NCBI RefSeq assembly: GCF_030704535.1
Contig: NC_081812.1
Coordinates: 23,101,501 to 23,165,500 of the forward strand
Direction of reading: 5' to 3'
Origin: Vitis vinifera
Lineage: Eukaryota > Streptophyta > Magnoliopsida > Vitales > Vitaceae
Length of the DNA: 64,000 bases
The notes beneath the pieces are model-generated. The model saw nothing but the letters and a program-made list of their open reading frames with translations. It did no database searches and was not told where the DNA came from. Both the position numbers and the translations under genes were made by a program. Of this stretch, positions 12,101 through 21,262 are shown one piece after another (position 1 is the first letter of the stretch; each line of letters opens with the position of its first letter).

Positions 12101-14158
12101 TCTGGAACTTCATTTTCCCATGACCTTCAAGCAATATGTATTATCTCCAATTCAGGTTCTGATATGCAATCCCATTATTGTACTTTGTATCTAGGTACAT
12201 AGGGATGATTTCTTGCCAAATGTGAAACTTCAGCTTTTTGCTCTCATTGCAAAGCAACGAGCTTTTCACCAACTTCGATCAGTTGAGCAACTTGGGTACA
12301 TCACTGTGCTCATGCAGAGGTATAGAGAGAAAAAAAAAAAAATCAGAAAAAGAAATTGTACCTAAACTTGTTTCATTGAAAATTTCTTCTATTATATTTA
12401 AATTTACTAAAATCTCTCTCAATGTAGGAATGATTCTGGTATTCGTGGAGTGCAGTTTATCATTCAATCCACAGTAAAGGTACATAAAATAGTTCTCTGC
12501 TTTGCATATCCTTTGTTGGTGCATCTAAAGCACTCTCTGGATCTTGACAGGGTCCTGGACATATTGATTCAAGAGTCGTGGAGTTTCTAAAGATGTTTGA
12601 GAGTAAACTTTATGCAATGTCCGAAGATGAATTTAAGGTGAGATAAATAATGCCATTTTGTCTTCAGTAATTTTTCCTTTCCGTACTGATCTTTTTTTTG
12701 TAATGACCTCTATCATATTTGTTGAAAGAATTCATCTATTCTATCACTTCCCAACCATTAAGAAAGTAGATATGCCTCTTCCCCCTCTAATGATTTCGAA
12801 GATGTTTTAGAAGTTTTCTCTGAACATTAATATTCAATTTCAATCTCCTTAAAATGGGAATGTGAAATAAGATGGAGAAAATTGTAAATCAAAATCAGAC
12901 ACTAGACTTTCCTGTTTATGGAGGAAAATCTGAACCTTCTATATTTCTAACTACTAAAATAGTTTGTAAAATTGACCCCCTTCAACCTACTTGCAAGGAA
13001 GGGCGGGATATCTGTGAGGACCTGACCTCCAGCACTACCTGGCCAAAGAGGCAGGATTATGTGCGCCAATTTTTATTTTATTTTTAGTTAGTGACCTTCA
13101 CCTCTGATTTTTTTCATAGACGAAAATTTTCTGACTGTTTTCCCTTACATAAGATTGTAAGCCAAAGGCATCTAACTTAACTCTGCTGCTCTAGGAGGGA
13201 TCCAATCATGTTGCAATATTTAACTATTGTGAGGGCTAGGAAGTTATCAAGTCCTATCAGATTTTGCTCCCACATGATCATGAACTCAAGCAATTGGACT
13301 CATAGAATATCCTGCACATTGAACAGATTCTAGGTGTTTAGTAACATGAATGGGGTATCAGTGGATTTTATTCTTGTCTTTTTTTAATGGCGAGTTGTTC
13401 CAACTGAACCAAAAGTTCTTACCATACATTTGCCTTAAAAACTCAGAGGTCTGTCCCTTTAACGTGAAATAACAACTGGAGTGATGATTTATAAGGTAAT
13501 GTAGATGAAGTGATTGATTTGAAGCATGTATATTCCGTCTTGCTGATTATGGATTTCATGCATATCTTGTTCTTTTTAATGGCCCCATGATTACAGCCGT
13601 CCCCTTTTGGGGAGCCTCACGGCCCTTTTAACAGTGAAATAACAGCTGAGTTGGTCATTGACAGAGTAATGTGAATGCACTCATTGATATGAAGCTCGAG
13701 AAGCACAAGAATTTAAGGGAAGAATCTGGATTTTACTGGCGAGAAATCTATGATGGGACCCTCAAGTTTGATAGGAGAGAAGCCGAGGTACGTGCATAAT
13801 TATTTTTTTCCCCATCCTTTAGGAGTGAATCCCATGATTTCTCAAGGTGGCATGAACCATTAAAAGCAGACCCTTTTACCTAACACTTCCAAATGGCGAT
13901 GAACAGGTTGCAGCATTGAAGAAGCTAACCCAAAAGGAACTTATAGATTTCTTCAACGAACATATAAAAGTTGGTGCACCTCAGAAGAAGACATTAAGTG
14001 TACGAGTTTATGGGGGCCTACATACTTCAGAGTATGCAGACGAGAAAAAGGAAGCAAATCAACCCAAGCAAGTTAAGATAGATGATATTTTCAAGTTCAG
14101 AAAATCACAACCCCTGTATGGTTCATTCAAAGGAGGCCTCGGACAAGTGAAGCTGTAG
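119..14158 (+). CDS. Insulin-degrading enzyme-like M16 metallopeptidase, peroxisomal type (5' end outside window)
   Basis: Sixteen exons read in phase: 119-211, 451-536, 2233-2319, 4291-4394, 6437-6539, 6712-6807, 6890-7079, 7334-7395, 8930-9034, 10576-10777, 10871-11079, 12195-12319, 12428-12479, 12551-12637, 13665-13787, 13907-14158. All have GT-AG borders. They give about 658 C-terminal residues of a protein that is near 970 aa in Arabidopsis. The order and words (WYKPDTMFSTPKAYVK, FTRLLMDYLNEY, AMYYCSLILQD, LRSVEQLGYI) match Arabidopsis At2g41790 (PXM16/IDE1) as I recall it. LRSVEQLGYI keeps the Arg and Tyr that in human IDE contact substrate at the distal site. The catalytic HxxEH motif lies upstream of the window, so activity cannot be judged here. 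The protein ends in V-K-L, a weak PTS1-like tripeptide, consistent with a peroxisomal peptide-degrading role (family knowledge). An AATAAA at 14376-14381 may serve polyadenylation. Confidence 0.93.
637..1173 (+). mobile_element. TRIM-like miniature LTR retroelement, old
   Basis: Two 75-bp direct repeats, 637-711 and 1099-1173, both begin TGTTAAA and end AACA and agree at about 60 of 75 positions. Just inside the left one is a degenerate match to the initiator-Met tRNA primer site (TGGTATCAGAGCC); a clearer copy lies at 889-901. A purine run (GTGAGGGAGGG) sits just before the right repeat. The 5-bp flanks, 632-636 and 1174-1178, agree at four of five bases. There is no coding capacity. This is the layout of terminal-repeat retrotransposons in miniature. 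The strongly diverged ends point to an old insertion. It lies in the second visible intron of the protease gene. Confidence 0.7.
1415..1462 (+). mobile_element. 48-bp LINE tail insertion with target duplication
   Basis: The segment ends in TTTGTTTCTGATAAAAAAAAA and is flanked by the 11-bp direct repeat GGCATATTAAA (1404-1414 and 1463-1473). A poly(A)-ended piece between target duplications is the mark of a target-primed, strongly 5'-truncated LINE copy. The end resembles the reverse-orientation insertion at 44232-44273. Confidence 0.5.
3101..3313. mobile_element. hAT-like MITE
   Basis: An AT-rich non-coding segment with imperfect terminal inverted repeats. The left end reads GGCTTTTGGTAAAAC and the right end, reverse-complemented, GAGTGTTTAATAAATC. 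The interior is rich in AAGTTATTAAGTT-type words. The 8-bp flanks (3093-3100 and 3314-3321) share CTAAG. I recall a very common ~200-bp Vitis repeat of this sequence class. It lies in the intron before the exon at 4291 and is itself interrupted at 3262-3288. Confidence 0.5.
3262..3288 (-). mobile_element. 27-bp reverse LINE/SINE tail nested in the MITE
   Basis: On the minus strand it reads TGGCCTATCAAAATAAATAA and on, an A-rich tail after a CCTATC word. It is flanked by the direct repeat CAATAAGTT (3253-3261 and 3289-3297). Nesting makes it younger than the MITE. Confidence 0.5.
4821..5375 (+). mobile_element. Possible solo LTR, old
   Basis: An intronic segment that begins TGTTGGTAAAACC and may end at GTGCGTACA. 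It carries a promoter-like CTATAAATAGAGAG at 4923-4936, a GA-rich leader and a later T-rich tract, as in a plant LTR with a U3-R-U5 layout. I could not find a convincing 5-bp target duplication, so both ends are tentative. Confidence 0.35.
8075..8090 (+). mobile_element. 16-bp LINE/SINE tail insertion with target duplication
   Basis: The 16 bases ACCTATCAAAAAAAAA sit between GTTCACTTAGAAGT (8061-8074) and GTTTACTTAGAAGT (8091-8104), a 14-bp direct repeat with one mismatch. The tail word matches the 3' end of the SINE at 56634-56739 (ACCTATTAAAA on its own strand). Confidence 0.65.
11397..11410 (-). mobile_element. 14-bp reverse LINE/SINE tail insertion with 19-bp target duplication
   Basis: GTTTTTTTGATAAG (minus strand CTTATCAAAAAAAC) lies between two identical copies of TTTGTCTTTATCTGGTCCT (11378-11396 and 11411-11429). 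The perfect 19-bp duplication points to a young target-primed insertion of almost nothing but the tail. Confidence 0.7.
11500..11680 (-). mobile_element. 5'-truncated L1 LINE 3' end
   Basis: On the minus strand the text runs from a GT-rich 3'-UTR-like stretch (TCTTTGTAGGGCGC, TTTTTTGGGGTCTTACCCAC) to a tail reading CTTTATCTATCAAATAA. This is the usual form of plant L1 3' ends. The borders are approximate; AAGAAAT words near both ends may be the target duplication. Confidence 0.4.
11745..11817 (-). mobile_element. 5'-truncated L1 LINE fragment
   Basis: On the minus strand it reads GTTTTCTTGTATACCTTGAG at the 5' side, then AGTCTTTATTTATCAAAAAA, a typical plant L1 3' end with tail. CCAATAT flanks it on both sides (11738-11744, 11818-11824). 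Confidence 0.5.
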
Positions 14159-15719
14159 AGATATTCAAATTGAACTGCAAACCGAGTTATAGAATGTAGT
14201 GGCCAGAAAATTCATCTGAGGAAGCAGGTATGTCATCCATTTGTTTTTCAAAGATGGAGATGATATTTGATGCTTGGTACCAAACTCATGGCATCGTTTC
14301 TGGTTTCTCTTTGGAATTAGTTTCACAGATTGTGTCCTTTTACGTGTACTTTTACATGTACCATTTTTGTATTTTAATAAAATTTATCTAAAGATTCCAA
14401 TAAATCTCAAGGACTGTATGTCAAAAGCATTTCATCGATTAGGTATGTATATTTGGTTGGCAAAATTGGACATCATACCTAGATATCATTTTGTGTGTAT
14501 TAGGACTTTATTTTCAATATTATATGATGCTCTTGTTTGGGTTGTATAAAGCATAAAAAATGGAATGAAAAATATAGTGTTTCTTTTAATATTTGTTTAA
14601 AACAAAAAATATTGTGTATCTTAATATTTTCTATTAAAACAAACATGGAATTTTTCTCAAATTTAGTTTTATTTACAAATTATTTTACAATTTATTATAA
14701 TTTTTTTGTTAATAATATTCATGATTAAAGTTTTAAATTTTATAAATGAAAAATGTTATATTATGTTGTTAAATGTATACAAATATTTTCATATATTAAA
14801 TATTATATTAATAATATATACATAAGTAATGTATTTTAAAATTTGTCGTTTCAATTTTTTTCTTTTTTCAATAACAATTTTAATTATTTTTAATGATGAA
14901 AAGCTACATACATATATCAAAAAGCTAAAGAAAAATAAGATTTTATTTAATAACCATTTTTTAGAATAACTTTTTTTATTTTTCAGGGAAAAAAAACAAA
15001 ATAACACATTTAATAACTAGAAAATTGTTTTATGTTTTCTATTTTCTTTTTTAAAAAAAATAAAGTGTTTTTTGAAAGAATATTTTTAAGCTATTTTTAA
15101 TGGTTATAAAATATAAATAATGATTAAAAATAAAGTATTTAATATGAAAATTATTTTTTAATATATTTAAAAATGTTTCAAACATATTTAAAATATTTTA
15201 AATTTTCGAATAGATTTTTATTTTATGAAATATTAAAAAATTATTTTTAAAAACTATTCTCATTTTTTTTAGAACTATTTTATAGGGCTAAATGATTGGA
15301 AAAGGGTAAAAAGGAAAATCAAATAATAAACAAATTTCAATCTAATAAAATTTACCAAAATTTCTTTATTTTATTACCCTAAAGTATAACATAAATTGAG
15401 AGAAGTGGATGATAATGATTGATAGGGTGTATAGTTATATTATATATACCCATAAATAATAATTAAAAAAGGAATATTAATTTAAAACAAACTCTAATAT
15501 ACTAAAATTAGGTTGCGCAAGTAACAATTTAGAAAAAAAAAAAGATTGATGAATTTTCTTTGTGATGAAAATTATATTTTTTTTGTTATAATGTTTAATC
15601 ATATTAGGAATTAAGTATGAAATATAATTTTAGTCATTATCCATTAAGTAATATTTATTTATTAATAAATAAAAAATAAAAATAAGTTTTCTCCTATATA
15701 TTTATTTTCATTTCTTAGG
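14159..15719. other. 3' UTR of the protease gene and AT-rich intergenic DNA
   Basis: After the 3' UTR, with AATAAA at 14376, the sequence is almost pure A/T with short T and A runs. I see no gene, conserved motif or clear mobile element. Confidence 0.6.
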
Positions 15720-17738
15720 TTACGTTCATAGGAAGAGAGAAGAGTTTCATACATAGGAAAAAAGAGAGACAGAAGAAGCTCACTACAACCCCGCACAGCC
15801 GCCAGGTAAACCCTTAACTCTCACGTCGTTTATTCTTTTTCATCGAAGGATGCAGCAGAAAATCAAAACGAATTTCCTGAAATAAACTTCAAACCATTTG
15901 ATCTGATTCTTTTTTATTTTTTATTTTTATCTCCAATACTCTGATGATTATTTCATTGTTTGTTTGATTTGTTTCTTTTCTTGGTTAGGATGTGTTGGAT
16001 TTTAATTTTCATTTTGATAGTTGCGAAAATTGAGTGCAGTTCAATATTAAAATCCTCCTGAAAAAAGGTCTGATTTTCGATTTGCTGTTTTTACTATAGT
16101 TCTGTTTGGATCCCGAGAAAATAACTAGGTACGAAAGAAAATGCTGGAATTCGCCATTTAATTAAATAATGGAATTAGAACTGACATAAAAGGATACAAT
16201 CAATTAGACCAAAAACATGTTTGGTAACACGGGATTTTTCTTATTTGTTAAAGAGGGCATTTTAGGAAACATTGTAATATTCTTTTCGGTTTTTCAACAT
16301 ATGAAGCACTTCGTAAATTGAAATCATCCCTTGGACAATTTTTTTTCCCGGGTAGAAATCAAAAGGGTGTAATATATTATTTTTTACATGTTCTTTCAAA
16401 CCCATTTCCATTATTATTTTTTCTTGCAATTAGATTTGATTTTCTTTCCTACTTTCCAGTTCTTCCCATTTTTTGTGTCCTTCCCTGACATCTAAATATG
16501 ATCTTAAAATTATCGTATCTTCCTCTTATTCTTGCTTTGCCCTGATCAGCAATGGCTCAAGAATCAAGCATGTTTAGAGGACATCCAACCGTTGGAAGAG
16601 TTCTGTGTTGCAAATGCGGTATTCCAATTGTACCTAATGCTGCCAGTATGTGCGTCAAGTGCTTGAGCTCAGAAGTCGATATTACAGAAGGTTTGCATAG
16701 GCATGCCACCCTCCTGCACTGCCCTGAATGCGATCGGTACCTGCAGCCACCCAAAGCTTGGATCCAAGCCCGATTGGTGTTGATACAGCTCTTGACCTTA
16801 TGCTTGATGATGCTGAAGAACTTGAATTAAGATTGATTCATGCTGAATTTGTTTGGACTGAACCTCACTCTAAGAGGATCAAGGTCAAGCTGAGGGTTCA
16901 GAAAGAAGTCCTGAATGGAGCAATCCTTGAGCAGGTTTACATTGTTGAATACGTTCAGAAAGAACACATGTGTGAGTCTTGTTGCAGAGCCCAGGGCAAT
17001 CCTGACCAGTGGGTGGCTTCTGTGCAAGTCCGGCAACACGTTCCCCTTAGGCGGACTTTGTTTCATTTGGAGCAGCTCATCCTCAGGCATGATGCTGCAG
17101 GCCGTGCCATTAAAATTAAACAGTGGATCATGGTATTGATTTCTTCTTTGTTGATTTGAGTCATGGGAAATGGTTCCAAGCAGGAGTCTTGGCCCCAGCC
17201 AGCAGCTTGTCTCCCATGATCCCAAGAGCAACAACTACTATTATAAGTACACTTTCTTAGTTGAAATCTGCCCAATATGCCTTGAGGATCTGATATTTCT
17301 CCCTAGAGAAGTTGCGACTAGTTTGGGAAGTCTCCATCCTCTTGTGATTTGCACACACGTAAGCACTCTGAGGCGCTGTTTCTTGGATGCCAAACAGTAT
17401 TGGAGGGCACCCTTTAGGGCTTTACTTTCTAGTAGGCAGCTTGTGGAATACATGGTATTGGATGTGGGGACTGTTTACTCTGAAGTGAATGCTGGGGGCT
17501 CAAAGTAAGCATTAGCCGATGCCCAAGTGGCTCGTGTATCAGATTTTGGGAAGAATGATACAATTTTCAACATACCAACACATCTAGGCCATTATTTGAA
17601 TCCCGGGGACTATGCTCTTGGTTATGATCTGTATGCAGCTAATAGTAACGACATGGAACTCGAAAAATACAGATATTTTGTCCTTCCAGATGCAATTCTG
17701 ATAAAGAAAATTTATGTAGAGAACTGCCAGAGGAAAGG
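15720..17738 (+). pseudogene. NMD3: NMD3 (60S ribosomal export adaptor) pseudogene, truncated
   Basis: The ATG at 16552 opens a clear NMD3 N-terminus: CCKCGIPIVPNAASMCVKCL and LHCPECDRYLQPPK, the treble-clef zinc motifs that bind the 60S subunit. Homology then changes frame near 16830 (after LLTLCLMMLKNLN), near 17120, and at a stop after 17505 (NAGGSK). It continues as ARVSDFGK and GDYALGYDLYAAN to about 17738. The C-terminal ~120 residues, with the export-signal region, are missing. A leader exon (about 15720-15805) with donor CAG/GTAAAC and an acceptor at 16548-16549 look like an intact 5'-UTR intron, so this is a DNA-level duplicate and not a processed copy. NMD3 couples pre-60S particles to CRM1 export; this copy cannot make the full protein. 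Confidence 0.85.
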
Positions 17739-17756
17739 TGGGAAGCCTCCGGAATT

Positions 17757-18560
17757 ATCCTTGCCGGCGACGTCATCCGGGGGCCATTTCATCTGCTCGT
17801 CCTCTCCTTCTATATTCTTTCTCGGATCTGCCTCGTCTCCTGCAGTCTCCACAGGCAGCGATTTGTCGACTGAACAAGAAACTGCAGCTATCGTGCGCCA
17901 TTCTCCAGCGCGGACTCAAGCGGTTGGACATCTTCACCATGGAAGTGTAGAGGCCACGCTCCAACGCCCCCTCACTCCACGGAGCTGTCGCAGCCACTAC
18001 GACGATCTTAAGCGACGGTTTCAACGCATCGTCGGCGGCGATGGTGGAGGAGCTGTCGTCTCCTTCCTTTTCTCATTCTACGCCCTCCTTCGCATCGGCC
18101 TCGCATCCTCCTTTCTTATGCCGCTCTTATGCGGATCCTGCATTTTTTTTTCAGATTCAATTCCACATGTAGAAAATAACCATAGATCTCAACTGCAAAA
18201 AATAAAAATCCAATTCACAAATTGTTTAGAGATTTTACGCGAACGTAGGATCGTCAGCTCTTCCGCCATAGCCTCGGACGATGCATTGAACCGTCGCTTG
18301 AAATCGTCGTAGTAGCGACACAGCTCCGCGGAGTGAAAAGGCTTCTGGAGCTCCGGTTCTACAATTTCATGGCCACGGCGTCGCAGACTGGAGTCCTTGC
18401 CGGAGAACGGCTCACGCTAGCAGCAGCTAAGTGCTATGATATGGTCGCTGAGTCACAAGTAGAGGAAAGCGGAGGAGACGAGGTCGATCCCGGGGATAAT
18501 GTAAGAGGATTTAGAGAGGAGACGGCGTGCAGATGGAACAGCCGCCGGAAGACATAACCG
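17757..18560. repeat. Inverted pair of unidentified GC-rich gene fragments
   Basis: The left arm (about 17757-18062, +) and the right arm (about 18240-18560, read on -) are diverged copies of one sequence in opposite orientation. Shared words include CTCCRCGGAGCTGT, CTACGACGAT, AAGCGACGGTT and GCATCGTC, in the same order. The sequence is far more GC-rich than its surroundings and looks like the 5' coding part of a gene. In one frame the right arm gives SAELCRYYDDFKRRFNASS. I do not recognise the protein. Neither arm has a long clean frame. The left arm joins directly onto the broken end of the NMD3 copy. Confidence 0.55.
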
Positions 18561-18754
18561 GCGGATAAAATTTCGACGCGAAAAGTCGAATCGAAGGGGA
18601 TATGAATAATCGGAGGACGGATAAAACGAGGCGTGAACCGGAAGAGCCTGTTTGCGATGAATCAGTTCTGGACGAGGCGAAGAAGGAGAGCGATGGCAAC
18701 TGGCAAGGAAGCGAGAGAGGGAGCAAAGCGGAGTGCTTGGAGTTTATCGAAGCT

Positions 18755-18767
18755 AAAACGACGTCGT
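18755..18767 (-). promoter_or_regulatory. ACGACGTCGT palindrome, bZIP-type motif
   Basis: AAAACGACGTCGT contains the perfect palindrome ACGACGTCGT with a GACGTC (C-box) core. It lies about 200 bp beyond the start side of the minus-strand gene fragment, where a promoter would be. A related palindrome lies upstream of the PPR gene at 23311. Confidence 0.35.
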
Positions 18768-19266
18768 AAGGGGTCACAAGAATCACAGCAGCGTTGCTGA
18801 TGACATGCCTCCACCCCACCGAAACCAAACCAGCATGAGGGTTTTCTAATTTTCTTTAAGCTGGGAAAAAAACATCCATTTTGTACTAAAATATATTATT
18901 ACCTCTTGTCAATAGTTTTAATTTTAATACTTTGCTTTATTATATTTACAAATAAATCATGCAATTTTATTTGACAAAAGAAAGAAATTAAAAAATATAT
19001 ACATGCATATAATACAACCTAAAACAATATTAACATATAATTTACTAAATATTTAATATATAAAAATATCTTTACATATTTAACATTATTATATAAAAGT
19101 TTAAATATTTTAATCATGATTATTATTAAAAAAAAAATGTCATTTGAATATATTTTTTATTTTCTATTTTTAAAAAATGAAGAACTATTGTAATCCTTGT
19201 ATAAGAGATATAAGTCTACCTCTATAATAACTTTTGAAAATTATTTTAAAAAAATTACTATCTTAG

Positions 19267-19593
19267 CTGGTATTTGTTTTTTTACTTAATTCTAAATAAA
19301 ACTTTAATACTTAATAATGTTAAATATTAGGTTGCTTGTTTTTGTAGTATTTTATTCCTAGTAAGTATTAAAAAGTAAAAAAAATCAATATATTATTTTT
19401 TCTATTTAGAAAAATCTATATATTTTGGCTTTTTCTATTTAGTAAAAAATTTATAATAAATTATGAAAAAGTAAAAAAACAAATAATCTAAATTCTAAAA
19501 CTAAATTACTTTCAATAAAAAGTCAAAAAAACAAATAATCTAAATTCTAAAACTAAATTACTTTTAATAAAAAGTCAAAAAAACAAACACCAC
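19267..19593. mobile_element. Non-autonomous TIR DNA transposon (MITE)
   Basis: The left end CTGGTATTTGTTTTTTTACT and the reverse complement of the right end GTGGTGTTTGTTTTTTTGAC form good terminal inverted repeats. CTTAG flanks both sides (19262-19266, 19594-19598). The interior is AT-rich and non-coding and contains a 52-bp tandem duplication. Confidence 0.55.
19465..19568 (+). repeat. 52-bp tandem duplication inside the TIR element
   Basis: Two near-identical 52-bp copies (19465-19516, 19517-19568), each starting AAAAAGT and containing AAATAATCTAAATTCTAAAA, followed by the start of a third that runs into the right terminal repeat. Confidence 0.7.
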
Positions 19594-20544
19594 CTTAGAT
19601 TTTTAAAATTCGGAAGTAATTTTTAGGTGTATAAAGTAAGATATTTATATACATATATACATGAATTACTTCTAGCTTCTATTTGTAAAAATAAAAATTA
19701 GAAAGTATATGCAATTGAACATTTTACTTGGAATTTTAAATTGTAGGATGAGTTGCAAATAATATTAAATATTTATTTTAAAAAACATAAATAGAATGCA
19801 GGCATGGAACATAATTAATGGAAACATGGTCAAAGAATGATTACACAAAATAAAAGTTTCAATAATTATTTCATAAATAGTATAGTTATTTGAAAATGAT
19901 TCTAATTAAAATATTTTTAAATATTTATGAAAATTCACTTAATTTTTGGATTTAAATAAAAAAATGTTTTGACAATGGTTTTGGTAATATGTTTTGTAAA
20001 ACAATTGGTTTTTTTTTTTTTTTAAAGGAATCACTTATCAAATAATTGTTTTAAAATCATTCCAATAATTCTAGAAATTAGTTTTATGTTTTTAAAATCA
20101 CTTTCAAACAAATTCTTAATTAAAAAAAATAAAAAATTCTAAAATTAAAATGGAAACTTTTCAAAAAAGAACAAAATCTATACCACTTAATATTTTGAAA
20201 TACACATAAAACTCTGAACTACCATTATTTTCAAAGTTAAAAGTACTAGTAGTAAACGATATAAAATGTTACAATTTCAAAATTCCCCATACCACTTATA
20301 ATTCATGGTTCTATGAAAATTAGAGAAGCCATTCTTTTCCTAACCACCACTGCTTTTCTCAATGGAATTCCTAGTGGGTGAAGCTCAACCATTTCTTCGA
20401 GCCCCTGCTCTTGTACTAGTGACTATGTAGATGTATGTTTCCTTCCTTCTAACATTTTGTGTGCTCTAAATTCTAATGGCTTCATCAATTGAGATACTAG
20501 CACAATATGTAGTTGTGATGAATTTTGTATAATGGGTAAATGTT

Positions 20545-20646
20545 GATTTAGGTCAAATGACACAAAGAAGTATGGCATTGTTAGATATTGACGTTAATTT
20601 AGATCAAATATCACAAAGAAGTGTGACATTGTTGAATGTTATCTTG
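20545..20646 (+). repeat. Diverged ~51-bp tandem repeat
   Basis: TTTAGGTCAAATGACACAAA is followed 51 bp later by TTTAGATCAAATATCACAAA, with matching downstream words (GAAGTRTGRCATTGTTGAAT). Two copies are seen. The origin is unknown; it looks like a mobile-element remnant. Confidence 0.5.
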
Positions 20647-21262
20647 AATTTCATGATGCATAGAATTTGATTTTATCGTTAATATAACGAAAAAGTGATT
20701 CTTAGAAGAATCAAGTGATTTTCAAAAACTTGTTAAAGACGTAACTTCTTCAAGAAAGAACTTTCGAATATTAGGAAATAATTTTATTTCTCTCAAAACC
20801 ACTCTATATGGAGCTCTTAATTTGACAATTTTCTTGTTGAGTTTTGGTTAGTTAATTAAAAGAAAAGAAAAAAAAAAGTGGATTGGCAAATGTATGTATG
20901 AGAGAAATTTTTTTATTAAAAAATTGCACAATTTATTCATAAAAATAATACAAAATGGTACTAAAATTAGCACAATTCAAAGAGATTATATATGAAATTT
21001 GTTTAAGAATTTGAAAAAAACAAAATTATCATTCACCCATTCTTTTCCTCCATGTTTTTTTTGTTCTTTAAAAATATCTCTAATCGTAAAATGTCTGCAA
21101 GGAGATCTCTTCTTATATATGGCTCTTGAAATATTGAATGAATCTACCTCTGAAATTCCTCCTAGTCTGGAGCTCTCAAGTCTACTTCTAACCGTTGAAA
21201 CTTCCTCGACTTTCAGAGACTCAAAACTCAAAAGTAACAAAAACAACAAAGTAAGAATTGAA

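Larger units (their letters stand above)
18830..20985. other. AT-rich intergenic region with mobile-element remnants
   Basis: No gene is supported here. It holds a TIR element (19267-19593), a short tandem duplication near 20554, and poly(T)/poly(A)-rich filler. A short readable stretch at about 20360-20425 (GGAATTCCTAGTGGGTGAAG) is too short to assign. Confidence 0.55.

Noticed and set aside
17527-18312. 261-aa open frame
   Set aside because: It reads from the NMD3 remnant into the inverted fragment; no family matches the second half, so it is a chance fusion and not a gene.
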